Source of the DNA: Leisingera sp. NJS204 | GTDB taxonomy: Bacteria > Pseudomonadota > Alphaproteobacteria > Rhodobacterales > Rhodobacteraceae | Assembly (NCBI RefSeq): GCF_004123675.1 | Contig: NZ_CP035417.1 | Location: 1,479,501-1,543,500, forward strand | DNA: 64,000 nt | Direction of reading: 5' to 3' | Shown: in pieces, positions 1-9,181 of the stretch | How the letters are laid out: each line of letters starts with the position of its first letter | Numbering within the stretch: position 1 is the stretch's first letter | The notes under the pieces: generated by a model | What the model saw: the letters and a program-made list of their open reading frames with translations, nothing else | Database searches by the model: none | What the model was told of the DNA's origin: nothing | Position numbers and translations under genes: made by a program

Positions 1-947
1 GCGGTAAGGTTGAAGTGATCCGCGCCAATACCGAAGTGATCCTGGCCGCCTCCTCGCTGAATTCCCCCAAGATGCTGATGCTGTCCGGTATCGGTCCGGC
101 CAAACATCTGGCGGAACACGGCATTGACGTGGTCGCCGACCGCCCCGGCGTGGGCCAGAACCTGCAGGACCACCTGGAATTCTATTTCCAGTTCGCCTGC
201 AAACAGCCGATCACCCTGTTCAAATACTGGAACCTGTTCGGCAAGGCGCTGGTGGGGGCGCAATGGCTGTTCACCAAGACCGGCCTTGGCGCCTCGAACC
301 AGTTCGAAAGCGCCGCTTTTGTCCGGTCCGGCAAGGGGGTGGACTATCCGGACATCATGTATCACTTCCTGCCGATTGCCGTCCGCTATGACGGTCAGGC
401 CGCGGCTGAGGGCCATGGTTTCCAGGCCCATGTCGGGCCGATGCGCTCCGGCTCGCGCGGCGAGGTCACGCTGAACTCTGCCGATCCGAAAGACGCGCCA
501 AACATCCTGTTCAACTACATGTCGACCGAACAGGACTGGGAGGATTTCCGCAAATGCATCCGTCTGACGCGCGAAATCTTCGGCCAGGAGGCGATGAAGC
601 CCTTCCTCAAGCATGAGATCCAGCCCGGCGAAGCGCTGCAATCGGACGAGGAGCTGAACGGTTTCATCCGGGAGCACGTGGAAAGCGCCTATCACCCCTG
701 CGGCACCTGCAAGATGGGCGCAGTTGATGACCCGATGTCTGTGGTCGATCCTGAATGCCGCGTGATCGGCGTCGATGGCCTGCGGGTCGCCGACAGCTCG
801 ATCTTCCCGCGCATCACCAACGGCAACCTCAACGGCCCGTCTATCATGACCGGCGAGAAGGCCTCGGACCACATCCTGGGCCGCCGCCTGCCGTCCTCGA
901 ACGCTGAACCGTGGTTCAACCCGGACTGGCGCCAGGCGCAGCGCTGA
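1..947 (+). CDS. betA: Choline dehydrogenase BetA, C-terminal part (5' end outside window)
   Basis: FAD-dependent GMC oxidoreductase that oxidises choline to betaine aldehyde for glycine betaine synthesis. The frame is open from the first bases, so the N-terminal FAD-binding GxGxxG part lies upstream of the window; about 315 residues of a roughly 550-residue family are present. Visible GMC hallmarks are the second signature ([16 protein letters not shown]), the VGQNLQDH motif, the active-site His in [10 protein letters not shown], and the catalytic Asn region in [20 protein letters not shown] near the end. The match to BetA rather than other GMC enzymes is by family recognition of the C-terminal half. 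A good hairpin terminator follows 18 bases after the stop, so this is probably the last gene of a bet operon whose other genes are not in view. Confidence 0.9.
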   Translation, partial: GKVEVIRANTEVILAASSLNSPKMLMLSGIGPAKHLAEHGIDVVADRPGVGQNLQDHLEFYFQFACKQPITLFKYWNLFGKALVGAQWLFTKTGLGASNQFESAAFVRSGKGVDYPDIMYHFLPIAVRYDGQAAAEGHGFQAHVGPMRSGSRGEVTLNSADPKDAPNILFNYMSTEQDWEDFRKCIRLTREIFGQEAMKPFLKHEIQPGEALQSDEELNGFIREHVESAYHPCGTCKMGAVDDPMSVVDPECRVIGVDGLRVADSSIFPRITNGNLNGPSIMTGEKASDHILGRRLPSSNAEPWFNPDWRQAQR

Positions 948-965
948 TCCTGTTGCGCTGCCAGC

Positions 966-1006
966 AAGCCGCCCGCCACCTCCCCGTTGTGCGGGCGGCT
1001 TATTTC
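966..1006 (+). terminator. Rho-independent terminator after betA
   Basis: Perfect 11-bp inverted repeat, arms 966-976 and 991-1001, loop of 14 bases, ending in a short T-rich stretch (TTATTT). It lies directly after the betA stop. Confidence 0.75.
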
Positions 1007-1156
1007 CTGATGTCCTGGCCTGGGATCGGGCCAGGGAACGGGGCTGAAATCAGGCCCGAAAATCAGCGCGTTTGCCGTATCTTTTGATCCGCGTCAAAGC
1101 GGGTGCGCAGCGCTGCGGATAATCTGCAACCGACCCTGGAAAAAAGGAGCGGGCAG

Positions 1157-1396
1157 ATGTCCAACACCCCCCATGAACTGGCCGAAGAATTCCCCGAAAA
1201 GGCCGTGCAGATCAGTCAGCTGAAACAGGCAGATGCCCATTTCGCCAAGCTGTCGGACGAATACCACGAGGTAAACCGAGCCGTACACCGGGCCGAAACC
1301 AACGTGGAGCCAGTGAGTGCTGAGGCCGAAACCGGCTTGCGCAAACAACGCGCCGCGCTGAAGGACGAGATCTGGGGGATATTGTCGAAGGCGTGA
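1157..1396 (+). CDS. YdcH/DUF465 family small protein
   Basis: Encodes 79 residues. The ATG at 1157 is chosen because an AAGGAG ribosome site (1144-1149) precedes it at good spacing; an in-frame upstream start at 1103 has none. The protein is charged and helical, with the layout typical of DUF465 (YdcH): a short N-terminal helix, a central F-x2-L-x3-Y-H-E-x-N stretch (residues about 31-40), then R-x-E and a C-terminal K-x2-R-A-x-L-K-D-E-I helix. Family members are small cytoplasmic helical-hairpin proteins of unknown role. It is monocistronic, bounded by terminators on both sides. Confidence 0.85.
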   Translation: MSNTPHELAEEFPEKAVQISQLKQADAHFAKLSDEYHEVNRAVHRAETNVEPVSAEAETGLRKQRAALKDEIWGILSKA

Positions 1397-1415
1397 GAGC
1401 AGATCGTGTTGACGG

Positions 1416-1452
1416 CAGAACGGGGTATCACTGTAGCCCCGTTCTGTTTTTT
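1416..1452 (+). terminator. Strong rho-independent terminator after the DUF465 gene
   Basis: Perfect 10-bp stem (arms 1416-1425 and 1437-1446), 11-base loop, followed immediately by six T residues (1447-1452). Confidence 0.9.
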
Positions 1453-1486
1453 GAACCTGTTCGGCACTGACTGGCCTAGACCCGTT

Positions 1487-2095
1487 TCAGGGCCGGTCTG
1501 CGTTGCAGGTACCTGAGCCCATCAAGACCGGCATGGATTGCCCGCCGGTGTCCAGGGCAAAGGCCTGTTTCACCCGAATGGAGCCAAGCCCCGCAGCCGT
1601 AAGTGCTGCGCGCATCTGCTGTTCTGTCAGCCCGAAGCCGCCGCTGTCCTGGCCTTGCCAATCCCATTGCATAAACCGGCCGCCGCGCTCAAGCAGGCCT
1701 GAAAGTGCCTTCACGGCAGCTGCGTAGTCCGGCAGGAAGCCGCAGACGGAAGACGCGCAGATCAAATCGAATCCGGAAAGCCGGTCTTTGCCGCCCGCAG
1801 CTCCACCGCCTAGGATGTCCGCGTGGACAGGTGTCACGCTGGGCAGATTCTTGTCCTTCAGGACCGCAATCATCCTGTCCGAGGTGTCAACGGCAATCAC
1901 CTCCTTAACATGCGGTGCAATCAGTTCCGTCAGCAGCCCGGTTCCGCATCCAAAGTCGAGGACACGTTTCGATTGCCAAGCCTCACCGCGTATTCCGGCA
2001 TGCGAGTCGAGCGCGGAAAACGCTCTGGCTGCAAAAAGCCTGACATCGCTGTTGCCGTCCCACCCGTCCGCATAGTCATTCCAGTCGTCTGTCAT
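1487..2095 (-). CDS. Class I SAM-dependent methyltransferase
   Basis: 202 residues. SAM-binding motif I is clear (VLDFGCGTGLLTE, about residues 45-57), followed by motif II with an acidic residue ending beta2 (VIAVDTSDRMI) and a motif III/IV region (FDLICASSVCGFLPD). The fold is a Methyltransf_11/25-type Rossmann methyltransferase with no extra domain. The substrate cannot be inferred: neighbours (patatin, PccR-type regulator) do not point to one pathway. It lies 155 bases downstream of the patatin gene on the same strand, so co-transcription is possible but not shown. Cytoplasmic. Confidence 0.85.
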   Translation of the reverse strand: MTDDWNDYADGWDGNSDVRLFAARAFSALDSHAGIRGEAWQSKRVLDFGCGTGLLTELIAPHVKEVIAVDTSDRMIAVLKDKNLPSVTPVHADILGGGAAGGKDRLSGFDLICASSVCGFLPDYAAAVKALSGLLERGGRFMQWDWQGQDSGGFGLTEQQMRAALTAAGLGSIRVKQAFALDTGGQSMPVLMGSGTCNADRP

Positions 2096-2250
2096 TCGTT
2101 ATGCATTCCCTCAGTATTGGCGACGGCGCCGGTCCGCTGAAGACCCGATCGTGCGTGCCGCAGAAGCACCGGACATTGGCTGGGCCGGACGCGGCAGTCA
2201 ATACGGCAGGCAAAACGGGGGGCAGGCATTGTTTCCAGACGCTCAGTGTC

Positions 2251-3099
2251 TCAATCCGCGGCGTCAGGGATCACCCCTGCCGCTCTCTCCCGCAGGAACT
2301 TTTCCCCAGCCGTCAGGCCTGCGTCCCAGGTCGCCTGGATCTTCTCCGGATCGGTGAAGTCGATCTTATCCGCGGGCACCTCTTCCTGGGGCCAGACGTA
2401 CAACCGCCCGGCGACCTCGGGCAGGCGCTTGTACGGGCGCGTCAGCAGTACCAGCGTGCGCCCCTTGTCGGGGTCCGGCATCGGCGCCTGATCGGCCATG
2501 CCGCCGTCGATCACCGCCCGTCCGTTCCAGCGGGGCGGGTCGAACACAGGCGGGATGGTGGCCGCGAACCGCACCAGAGCGGCCAGCTTCCCCTCCTGCG
2601 CTGCGGCGCGGGCGTCCACCAGGCTGGAGCTGACACCCAGCCGCTCTGCCCAGTTAAAATGCGGCGAGCCGACCATATGCAGCTCGGTCTCATAGGCCAG
2701 CGTCGCCAGGCTGCCAGTCAGACGCGCCCAGCGGTCAGAGGGCGGATGGCCGAGCAGGATCTGCGCCCGCGGCCCGGCGGCCACCCGCGCCATGGCATCG
2801 CCATCCAGCGACCGGGTGACCACCTCCTCATAGACCGTCTGGTGCGGCGTCAGTCCGGCCTCGCTAGGGTGGTGCCAGTTGATGTTGCTGCCGGTTGACC
2901 GGAAGGCCTCCTTCATCTCCGCCAGCACCCGCTCGCCGCGGCCCGCCAGGAACCCGGCCAGCGTCAGGGCGCCACCAGAAACCCCGGTCACGCGGGCGGG
3001 GCTCAGCGGCAGTTCATTCTGCACCACGTGCAGAAAACCGCCTTGCCAGAAGCAGCGGCAGCCGCCGCCGGACAGGACTAATTGTTCAAAATCTGCCAT
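2251..3099 (-). CDS. Patatin-like phospholipase/acyl hydrolase
   Basis: 282 residues with the full patatin catalytic set: an oxyanion-hole glycine cluster near the N-terminus (LSGGGCRC, about residues 9-16), the nucleophile elbow GVSGG (about residues 39-43, Ser in G-x-S-x-G) and the catalytic Asp in the late D-G-G motif (VIDGGMADQAP). The enzyme should hydrolyse acyl esters of lipids with a Ser-Asp dyad. No signal peptide or membrane helix is visible, so it is probably cytoplasmic or peripheral. It starts 45 bases downstream of the end of the regulator gene on the same strand and may share that transcript. Confidence 0.88.
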   Translation of the reverse strand: MADFEQLVLSGGGCRCFWQGGFLHVVQNELPLSPARVTGVSGGALTLAGFLAGRGERVLAEMKEAFRSTGSNINWHHPSEAGLTPHQTVYEEVVTRSLDGDAMARVAAGPRAQILLGHPPSDRWARLTGSLATLAYETELHMVGSPHFNWAERLGVSSSLVDARAAAQEGKLAALVRFAATIPPVFDPPRWNGRAVIDGGMADQAPMPDPDKGRTLVLLTRPYKRLPEVAGRLYVWPQEEVPADKIDFTDPEKIQATWDAGLTAGEKFLRERAAGVIPDAAD

Positions 3100-3144
3100 G
3101 AATCCTACCCTAGAGTGCGCCAGGCGCGCAGGCCAGCCGGTGCA

Positions 3145-4533
3145 TCAGCTGACCTCATACGGCAGCACGCCGCGCTGATCGGTGTTTATGGTCAGCCGCC
3201 GTTCCAGCGGCGGAACCGAACGCTGGTGGCAGTCTTTCCGCTCGCAGATGCGGCAGGAAATGCCGATCGGCTCATAGGCGCTGTCCTGGTTCACATCCAT
3301 CCCGTCTGCATAAACCAGCGCCTCCGCGTGGCGCACCTCGCAGCCCAGCGCTATGGCATAGCGCCGCACCGGGGATCCGAATGAGCCGCCCGGTTTCGAC
3401 ACATCCCGCGCCAGCGAGATATAGCGCACCCCGTCCGGCGTCTCCGCCAGCTGGCGCAGGAACCGGCCCGGGGTCTCAAACGCCCGGTGCACGTTCCACA
3501 GCGGGCAGGCGCCGCCGAACCGGGCAAACTGCAGCCGCGTGGCCGAGTGCCGCTTGGTGATCGTGCCAGCCTGATCAACCCGGACAAAGAAAAACGGCAC
3601 TCCCTTGGCGCCGGGCCGCTGCATGGTCGACAACCGGTGCGATACTTGCTCGATCGAGGCGCCAAAGCGGATCGACAGCAGCTCCAGATCATGGCGGCAG
3701 GCCTGCGCCGCCTCCAGAAACCTTGTGTAGGGCATCAGGGCGGCACCCGCGAAATAGTTGGCAAGGCCGATCTTGGCGATGGCGCGGGCCTCCTCGCTTT
3801 GGAACTTTGCAAAATCCAGCGTCGCTTCCAGCAGCGCGTTCTGCCGCAAAAGCGCCACCTGCAGCAGCATCTGAAACAGCTGTGTTTGCGGCGCCGAGCG
3901 GTTGGACAGATGCAGCACGCCGGTCTCCGCATCATAGTGGCGCAAGCCCTCCATCTCGGATTGGCGCACGGTCACGCCGCCGCGCTCCAGCGCGGCCACG
4001 GCTGCCGCGCGGATGTCATTGGCGGCGGCAAAATGCTCGGCTGCATGGTCCACTGCATCGATGTAATTGTCGCAGTAATGGAAGAAATCGCGCACCTCTT
4101 CCCAAGGGGAGGCCTGAATGCGCGCGTCCTCGCGCCCCAGTGCCTCGTCCAGCGAGGCCAGCCGTTCATGCGTTTGCCTGTAGGCCCGGTGCAGCGACAG
4201 AAAGGCCCGCGCCAGGGCTGGCGCGTTCGAGGCCGTCAGCCGCAGATCCGCCAGCGGCGGCGCGTCATCTGCAAAGACCGGATCCGCCATTGCCTCGCGC
4301 ATATCGCTGACCAGCCGTTCGCTGTCCCCTGCAGACAGCTCGGTCACATCCATGCCGAATTCCTGCGCCAGCGCCAGCACCACCGTGGTCGACACTGGCC
4401 GGTTGTTGTTCTCCATCTGGTTCAGATAGGGCAGGGAGACCCCCAGCTTGGCGGCAAAATCCTTTTGCGTCAGCTCCAGCCGCTGCCGCATTTCGCGCAG
4501 CTTGGCGCCGGCGTATAGTTTCTGGGTGGCCAT
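3145..4533 (-). CDS. pccR: PccR-like ScfR-family regulator (short-chain acyl-CoA responsive)
   Basis: 462 residues. An N-terminal XRE helix-turn-helix (about residues 8-62; LTQKDFAAKLGVSLPYLNQM) is followed by a long middle region of the IrrE/DUF955 type and a C-terminal DUF2083 region with a Cys cluster (SCRICERKDC) near residue 430. This order defines the ScfR family (RamB, MtbPrpR, PccR), whose members sense acyl-CoA esters and bind TTTGCAAA-type DNA. In Rhodobacter sphaeroides PccR activates propionyl-CoA carboxylase genes. Here pccB, pccA and the mutase follow on the opposite strand within 18 kb, and TTTGCAAA-like octamers lie upstream of this gene and of pccB, so PccR is the best name; direct regulation is inferred. 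The ATG at 4533 agrees with the HTH beginning at residue 8. Confidence 0.85.
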   Translation of the reverse strand: MATQKLYAGAKLREMRQRLELTQKDFAAKLGVSLPYLNQMENNNRPVSTTVVLALAQEFGMDVTELSAGDSERLVSDMREAMADPVFADDAPPLADLRLTASNAPALARAFLSLHRAYRQTHERLASLDEALGREDARIQASPWEEVRDFFHYCDNYIDAVDHAAEHFAAANDIRAAAVAALERGGVTVRQSEMEGLRHYDAETGVLHLSNRSAPQTQLFQMLLQVALLRQNALLEATLDFAKFQSEEARAIAKIGLANYFAGAALMPYTRFLEAAQACRHDLELLSIRFGASIEQVSHRLSTMQRPGAKGVPFFFVRVDQAGTITKRHSATRLQFARFGGACPLWNVHRAFETPGRFLRQLAETPDGVRYISLARDVSKPGGSFGSPVRRYAIALGCEVRHAEALVYADGMDVNQDSAYEPIGISCRICERKDCHQRSVPPLERRLTINTDQRGVLPYEVS

Positions 4534-4543
4534 TAGGCGCCCC

Positions 4544-4581
4544 TTTGCAAATCCAACTCTTGCGAATGGTATAATTGCAAA
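4544..4581 (-). promoter_or_regulatory. Three phased TTTGCAAA-like octamers upstream of pccR (likely autoregulatory operator)
   Basis: TTTGCAAA at 4544-4551, CTTGCGAA at 4559-4566 and ATTGCAAA at 4574-4581 recur at exactly 15-bp start-to-start spacing, 11-48 bases upstream of the pccR ATG. The octamer is the known core for ScfR-family regulators, so autoregulation is inferred. The region also lies downstream of the 3' end of the MFS gene, so it can only serve pccR. Confidence 0.65.
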
Positions 4582-4608
4582 CCTATGCCTGCAAGCCGGC
4601 CGCAGGCG

Positions 4609-5820
4609 TTATGCGCCGATCTGCCGCTCCCGCCGGACCACCAGCAGGATTGCAGCCAGCCCGCACATTGCGGTGCCGAACATGATCGCAAGCAGTGGCA
4701 CGGCGGTGGATCCCGGCACCAAAAGCATCCCCGCAAAGGCGCTGAGCGCGGCCCCCGCGCCGATCATGATCGCACCGCTCAGGCCGGACGCAGTTCCTGC
4801 CAGATGCGGGCGGACTGAGATGGCGCCAGCAGTGGCGTTGGGGATCGCCATGCCATTGCCCAGGCCGATAAAGCACATCAGGCCAAAGAAGGTGAACACG
4901 CTGTCGGCGCCTGCCATTGCAATCAGCAGCGACACCAGAACTCCGCCGCCATTGATTATGCAGCCCCACAGCACCATGCGGTTGACCCCGATCCGGGTGG
5001 AAAACCGCCCCGAGATGAAATTGCCGGCAAAATACCCCACCGCCGGAGTGGAGAAGTATACCCCCAGCTCAGCCGTGCTAAGGCCATAGACCTCGGTGCC
5101 GACAAAAGGCGCACCGCCCAAGTAAGCAAAGAAAGCGCCTGACGCGAGGCCCGAGGCCAGCGAATAGCCCCAGAACCGGGGTGAGCGCAGCAGCTCCGGG
5201 TATTCGCGGAACTGCGCCATCAGCGTCTTGCCGCTTTTGTGGGCCGTCTCGCCAAAATCGGTAAAGGTGATGGCCAGCGTCGCCGCACCGACCAGGAACA
5301 GCAGCCAGAAGTTGGCCTGCCAGCCCATCCACTGATCCAGGAAGCCGCCGATGGCGGGGCCGATCATCGGAACAATTGCCATGCCCATGGTGACATAGCC
5401 GATCATGCTGGCGGCTTGGTTGGTGTCATACATGTCGCGCACCGCCGCCCGGCTTAGCACCATGGTGGCCGCCACCGCTGTCTGCGCCACCCGGAACAGC
5501 AGGAACGCCTCGGCTGTCGGCGCATAGATGCAGCCCAATGTTGCCAGCAGGAACAGCACAATGCTGACCAGGATCACCGGCCGCCGTCCTATCTGGTCCG
5601 AGATCGGCCCGACAAAGATCTGCACCACCGCATTGCCCGCCAGATACAGCGCCACCGACAGCTGCATCACCCGGTAATCGACCGCATAATACTCGGACAT
5701 CCCCGCCAGTGACGGCAGATGCAGGTTCATGCCAAGCGCCGACAGCCCGGCAAGCAGGATCAGGGTGAAAATGCGCGGAGGCGTCCGCTGGCCGGACACG
5801 CGGGAATTATATGTGGACAT
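4609..5820 (-). CDS. MFS multidrug efflux transporter, Bcr/CflA type
   Basis: 403 residues with 12 predictable membrane helices. The MFS loop 2-3 signature (GPISDQIGRRPVILV, about residues 73-87) and the antiporter-type motif around helix 5 (GPAIGGFLDQWMGWQANF) are present, which is the pattern of the DHA1 Bcr/CflA subgroup of drug/H+ antiporters. It should export a small toxic compound across the inner membrane; the substrate is unknown. The start at 5820 gives a short cytoplasmic N-terminus before helix 1, but its ribosome site is weak. It is upstream of pccR on the same strand, separated by 75 bases that contain the putative PccR sites. Confidence 0.88.
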   Translation of the reverse strand: MSTYNSRVSGQRTPPRIFTLILLAGLSALGMNLHLPSLAGMSEYYAVDYRVMQLSVALYLAGNAVVQIFVGPISDQIGRRPVILVSIVLFLLATLGCIYAPTAEAFLLFRVAQTAVAATMVLSRAAVRDMYDTNQAASMIGYVTMGMAIVPMIGPAIGGFLDQWMGWQANFWLLFLVGAATLAITFTDFGETAHKSGKTLMAQFREYPELLRSPRFWGYSLASGLASGAFFAYLGGAPFVGTEVYGLSTAELGVYFSTPAVGYFAGNFISGRFSTRIGVNRMVLWGCIINGGGVLVSLLIAMAGADSVFTFFGLMCFIGLGNGMAIPNATAGAISVRPHLAGTASGLSGAIMIGAGAALSAFAGMLLVPGSTAVPLLAIMFGTAMCGLAAILLVVRRERQIGA

Positions 5821-6004
5821 ACCATCCGGTTAGAGCAGTCGGCCCGTCTTGTCCATCAGTCCCCGGCCTGGCAGCGCATAAGGTTGCCGTGGCGTCAAAA
5901 GACTCTTGCGCCGAATTCAAAGCCTCCCCTATGGTTGCTTAAGCATTCCTTCAATTCGCGCATTCCCCCGAGGCCCGTCCTTTTAAGTTCTGTTGAGGTG
6001 ACCC

Positions 6005-8779
6005 ATGGCCAATACCCCTGATCCGCTTGCCAACAATCCGGCCATCCGGCAATGGGCCGAACGGTTTTACAGCCTCAAGGCCTGGACCATGCCTGACTTC
6101 CCCGATCCGGTGAATGAAGACGTGGACAACAGGCGTTCGGCGGCCCTGACCGAGCTGAACAAGATCACCATTCCCGCCGAACTCAGCTCAGGCGCGCGGC
6201 GCAGCCTGGCGGGCGGGCGCAAAGCATTGAAAAAGGAAATCCTCAGCGCGGATGAGGCCGGCGCCTTTGACAAGATCGACAGCGATATCTCGGATCTGTC
6301 CAGCCAGATCGCCGAGCAGCTGGCTGTTGCGGCAGCGCGTGACAAGGCGCAGACCGCCCTGGCCGCAGCTGAGGATAAATTCGCCTCGGTGCGCGACAGT
6401 CTGGACCAGGGTGCCTTTACCTATGTGGAGGGGCTGATCAAGGCGGCGCAAAAGACCATGGCCGCCGCCGTTACCGACAAGGACTTTGAAGCGGTGGAGA
6501 CCGCGGCCAAGGATGCCTCATCCAAGGCGGAAGACGCCAATACCTATGGTCTCTTCTTCGACAATTGGACCAGCGCCACGCTGGCGCTGATCAACCCGAT
6601 GACAGGCGGTACCAAAGATACCGCCGAAGCCGCCCGCGGCACCCAGATGAAAGCCGCCGCCGTCCATTCCAAAGCCGGGGATTTCGGCGCCGCCAAACTG
6701 GCGCTGGAGGCCTGGAAATCCAATCTGGGCGATGAGGGGGATCTGGCAGAGGCTCTCAGCTTTGCCGCGCTGATGGACGAATACATGGCGAAAACCCATG
6801 ACCGTTGCGAGTTCATCCTTGGCAGCGCTGTTCCGGACGCCAAGGATTTCCGCAATCACCTGAAAAACGCCAAGAAAAAAGGCTATAAGGAGCAGAAATT
6901 CAACGAGGCCAAGGCGCTGCTGCAGGAGCTGATCGACTACAGCTCCAAGGACCGCGGCAAACTGGCCCGCTATATGCGCGGCTTTGACGGCTCTCTCAAG
7001 GCAGACGAGGGATTCCGCAACGCTTTGGCAGCGGCGGATACCAAGCAGAAATTCAAAGGCAACAATGATCCCGCGGGCGCACAGGCGGATCTGAAGGTCT
7101 GGGAAAAGGCTAACCGCGATCTGATGCGCAAGAGCCACTCCAAACAGATCGTCAAGGCGCTGGAAAAGAAATACGATGCCCTGAAAAAGGTTCTGACAGA
7201 GCCGGAACTCAGTGATCTGAACACCACCTGGAACGACCACAAACTGCTGGCCGATGCGGATAACTTCGACAAGAAAACCGGCGCGCCGCAGTATCATGTT
7301 AAGCTCAACCAGCTGTTTCAGCTGGAAAAAGTGGTGGATGACCGGCGCGAAATGGCGCAGATCCTGACCCGGCACCCAGGTGCTGCGGACTATGACTTCC
7401 ACAAGCCGGTGGCGGATGCCATTGCGGCGCAGAAATACCCCGAGGCCATCACCGCCGTGCCGGCCGCGCTGGCGCTATTGCGGGCAATGCCAGGCTATTT
7501 GACCGCCAAAAAGGCCGCCGAAGACCTGCTTGCGGTGCTGCCCGATGATGCGGATGTTTTGAAGAGCACGCTGGATGACGCGGTCAAGGCCGCAGATCTC
7601 ACTGCCCGCAGCGGTGATCCGGCCAAGGCCGCAGGTGAACTGCAAACGGTTCTGGACAACGCCGATTTCATGGATCTGGTGCTGGCCATGGCGGATTACC
7701 GCGCCAAGCTGGCCAAGGTCGAAAAACAGCACGACCGGACCAAGAAATATCTCAAACTGCCAGCCGCCGAGAGTAAACTGGACGAAGCCCTGCAGGCGGC
7801 CAAGGACCGGGCCGGAACGGACAAGGAATACGGCGACGCCTTCCTGATGCTGGACACCCATGAAAAGCTGCTGAAGACGGTCAAACCGATGGCCACGGCC
7901 CGTTTCCAGGTGCAGGGCATCATTGGCGCGCTTAAACGCGCGGGCTTGGAGGCGGAAAAACTGGATCCGCTGGAGGTCCGGGTGGCCTCTGCTGAGGATG
8001 AGGCAAAGAAGCCGGATTTTGAAAAGGCCAGGACCGCCTTTGACGGCATCCGCACCGACCTCGAAGGGCTAAGCAATGAAGCGGCGGAAGCCTATGAAAT
8101 GCTGGACGGGGTCGGCAGCAACGCGGGCCACTCGCTGGACCGCCACGGCCCGGACGTCAGCGACGAGGATCTGATCATCCGGCTGAAAACCGGCAAGCCG
8201 CCCAATGCGCATTCCGATGACGAACGCTCCTATACCGGTGCGTCGTCCAAGTTCCACAGCTCGCAGGACTGGCTTGCAGGCCGTGAAATTGCTGCCGAGG
8301 CCGCGCTGGCTAAAGGTGTTGATATCACTGAAACCGAAATGACCTTCTCTGGTGATCCGCTGACCGACCCTGATGAAAGCGCCGACTTCACCGTCGAACA
8401 CGGCCGCCCGATCGACAAGGCCTATATCGGCCACAAGAAACACGTGCGCTCCGATGACAACGGCGAGCCGATTTCCGATAAGACCTATGAAAGCTTCGAG
8501 GAGGTCGAGGGGCTGACACGTGCCTATGTGAACTTCATCTGGGAGCCGGAGCTGCTGCCGGCGGAAACCACAGACAATCCCGATCCTGCAACCGACTATC
8601 CCGAGGAAAAAGCGCAGGATAACGCTGACTATGTGGCGAAATACACCACCCGGCACGGCACCGCTCCGGCCAAAATACCGGGCCGCTGGGTGATGATGCA
8701 GCAATACCCGGTCGCTGATGGCTGGGATAACGAGACCAAGACCTACACCAATGGCAATCCGGGGAACATGATCCCATGA
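6005..8779 (+). CDS. Large helical protein with toxin-like (RNase A/CdiA-CT-type) C-terminal region
   Basis: 924 residues, no signal peptide or membrane helix. Residues about 100-690 are almost wholly helical, Ala/Lys/Asp-rich and made of degenerate units with the recurring pattern (D/Y)-F/Y-x2-A-x3-L (for example around 225-240, 299-310, 476-486, 671-682). At about residue 700 the character changes to a compact, mixed alpha/beta-looking region. That tail has GHSLDRHG (708-715), I-I-R-L 12 residues further on (R726), an A-S-x-F segment (746-750), V-E-H-G-R-P-I (797-803) and a late Q-Q-Y-P (899-902). The His/Arg spacing and the terminal YP strand resemble the bacterial RNase A-like toxin domain of CdiA-CT from Yersinia kristensenii, but the Thr of its T-x-Y active-site pair would be Gln here. 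The toxin call is inference. The ATG has a GAGGTG site. The next gene overlaps by ATGA. Confidence 0.5.
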   Translation: MANTPDPLANNPAIRQWAERFYSLKAWTMPDFPDPVNEDVDNRRSAALTELNKITIPAELSSGARRSLAGGRKALKKEILSADEAGAFDKIDSDISDLSSQIAEQLAVAAARDKAQTALAAAEDKFASVRDSLDQGAFTYVEGLIKAAQKTMAAAVTDKDFEAVETAAKDASSKAEDANTYGLFFDNWTSATLALINPMTGGTKDTAEAARGTQMKAAAVHSKAGDFGAAKLALEAWKSNLGDEGDLAEALSFAALMDEYMAKTHDRCEFILGSAVPDAKDFRNHLKNAKKKGYKEQKFNEAKALLQELIDYSSKDRGKLARYMRGFDGSLKADEGFRNALAAADTKQKFKGNNDPAGAQADLKVWEKANRDLMRKSHSKQIVKALEKKYDALKKVLTEPELSDLNTTWNDHKLLADADNFDKKTGAPQYHVKLNQLFQLEKVVDDRREMAQILTRHPGAADYDFHKPVADAIAAQKYPEAITAVPAALALLRAMPGYLTAKKAAEDLLAVLPDDADVLKSTLDDAVKAADLTARSGDPAKAAGELQTVLDNADFMDLVLAMADYRAKLAKVEKQHDRTKKYLKLPAAESKLDEALQAAKDRAGTDKEYGDAFLMLDTHEKLLKTVKPMATARFQVQGIIGALKRAGLEAEKLDPLEVRVASAEDEAKKPDFEKARTAFDGIRTDLEGLSNEAAEAYEMLDGVGSNAGHSLDRHGPDVSDEDLIIRLKTGKPPNAHSDDERSYTGASSKFHSSQDWLAGREIAAEAALAKGVDITETEMTFSGDPLTDPDESADFTVEHGRPIDKAYIGHKKHVRSDDNGEPISDKTYESFEEVEGLTRAYVNFIWEPELLPAETTDNPDPATDYPEEKAQDNADYVAKYTTRHGTAPAKIPGRWVMMQQYPVADGWDNETKTYTNGNPGNMIP

Positions 8780-9159
8780 AAATCCGCAAGGAACTGATCG
8801 CAGGCTATACGCGGCTTCTGACTATGGGCCGGGCGGTGAACGCACCTGATCCGATGTCCGATCTGGCCCAGTTCGACGCCGACATCCGCAGCATGCACAA
8901 ACGCGCCTATAAAGAGGGCAACCTGGACTGGCTGCGGCTGGCGCTGGATTCGCTGATCGCCCGCCCGGCTGGACGCATCAGCCAGTTTGCAGGCCAGCAA
9001 TACCCGTTCGACGACGCCGAACTGCAGGCGCTGTTCCGCCGCGCCTACGGGATGATCTGGCCGGATCAGCCGTTGTCCGAACCGGGCGACGAGGCCGATC
9101 TCGATTTTGTGGAAATGAGCGCTGAGGACTGGGACGCCTTCACCGGCAACGCCAGCTAG
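8776..9159 (+). CDS. Small acidic protein, candidate immunity protein of the preceding gene
   Basis: 127 residues, family not recognised. Its ATG overlaps the TGA of the 924-residue gene (ATGA), so the two are translationally coupled. The sequence is soluble and mostly helical, with Trp residues and a strongly acidic C-terminal third (E-P-G-D-E-A-D-L-D-F-V-E and E-D-W-D). A short acidic protein directly after a protein with a toxin-like tail is the usual arrangement of toxin/immunity pairs; this is the only basis for the functional suggestion. No secretion signal. Alternatively it may be a chaperone or adaptor of the large protein. Confidence 0.45.
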   Translation: MKIRKELIAGYTRLLTMGRAVNAPDPMSDLAQFDADIRSMHKRAYKEGNLDWLRLALDSLIARPAGRISQFAGQQYPFDDAELQALFRRAYGMIWPDQPLSEPGDEADLDFVEMSAEDWDAFTGNAS

Positions 9160-9181
9160 GAGCCAGCTTAGGAGACACGCT

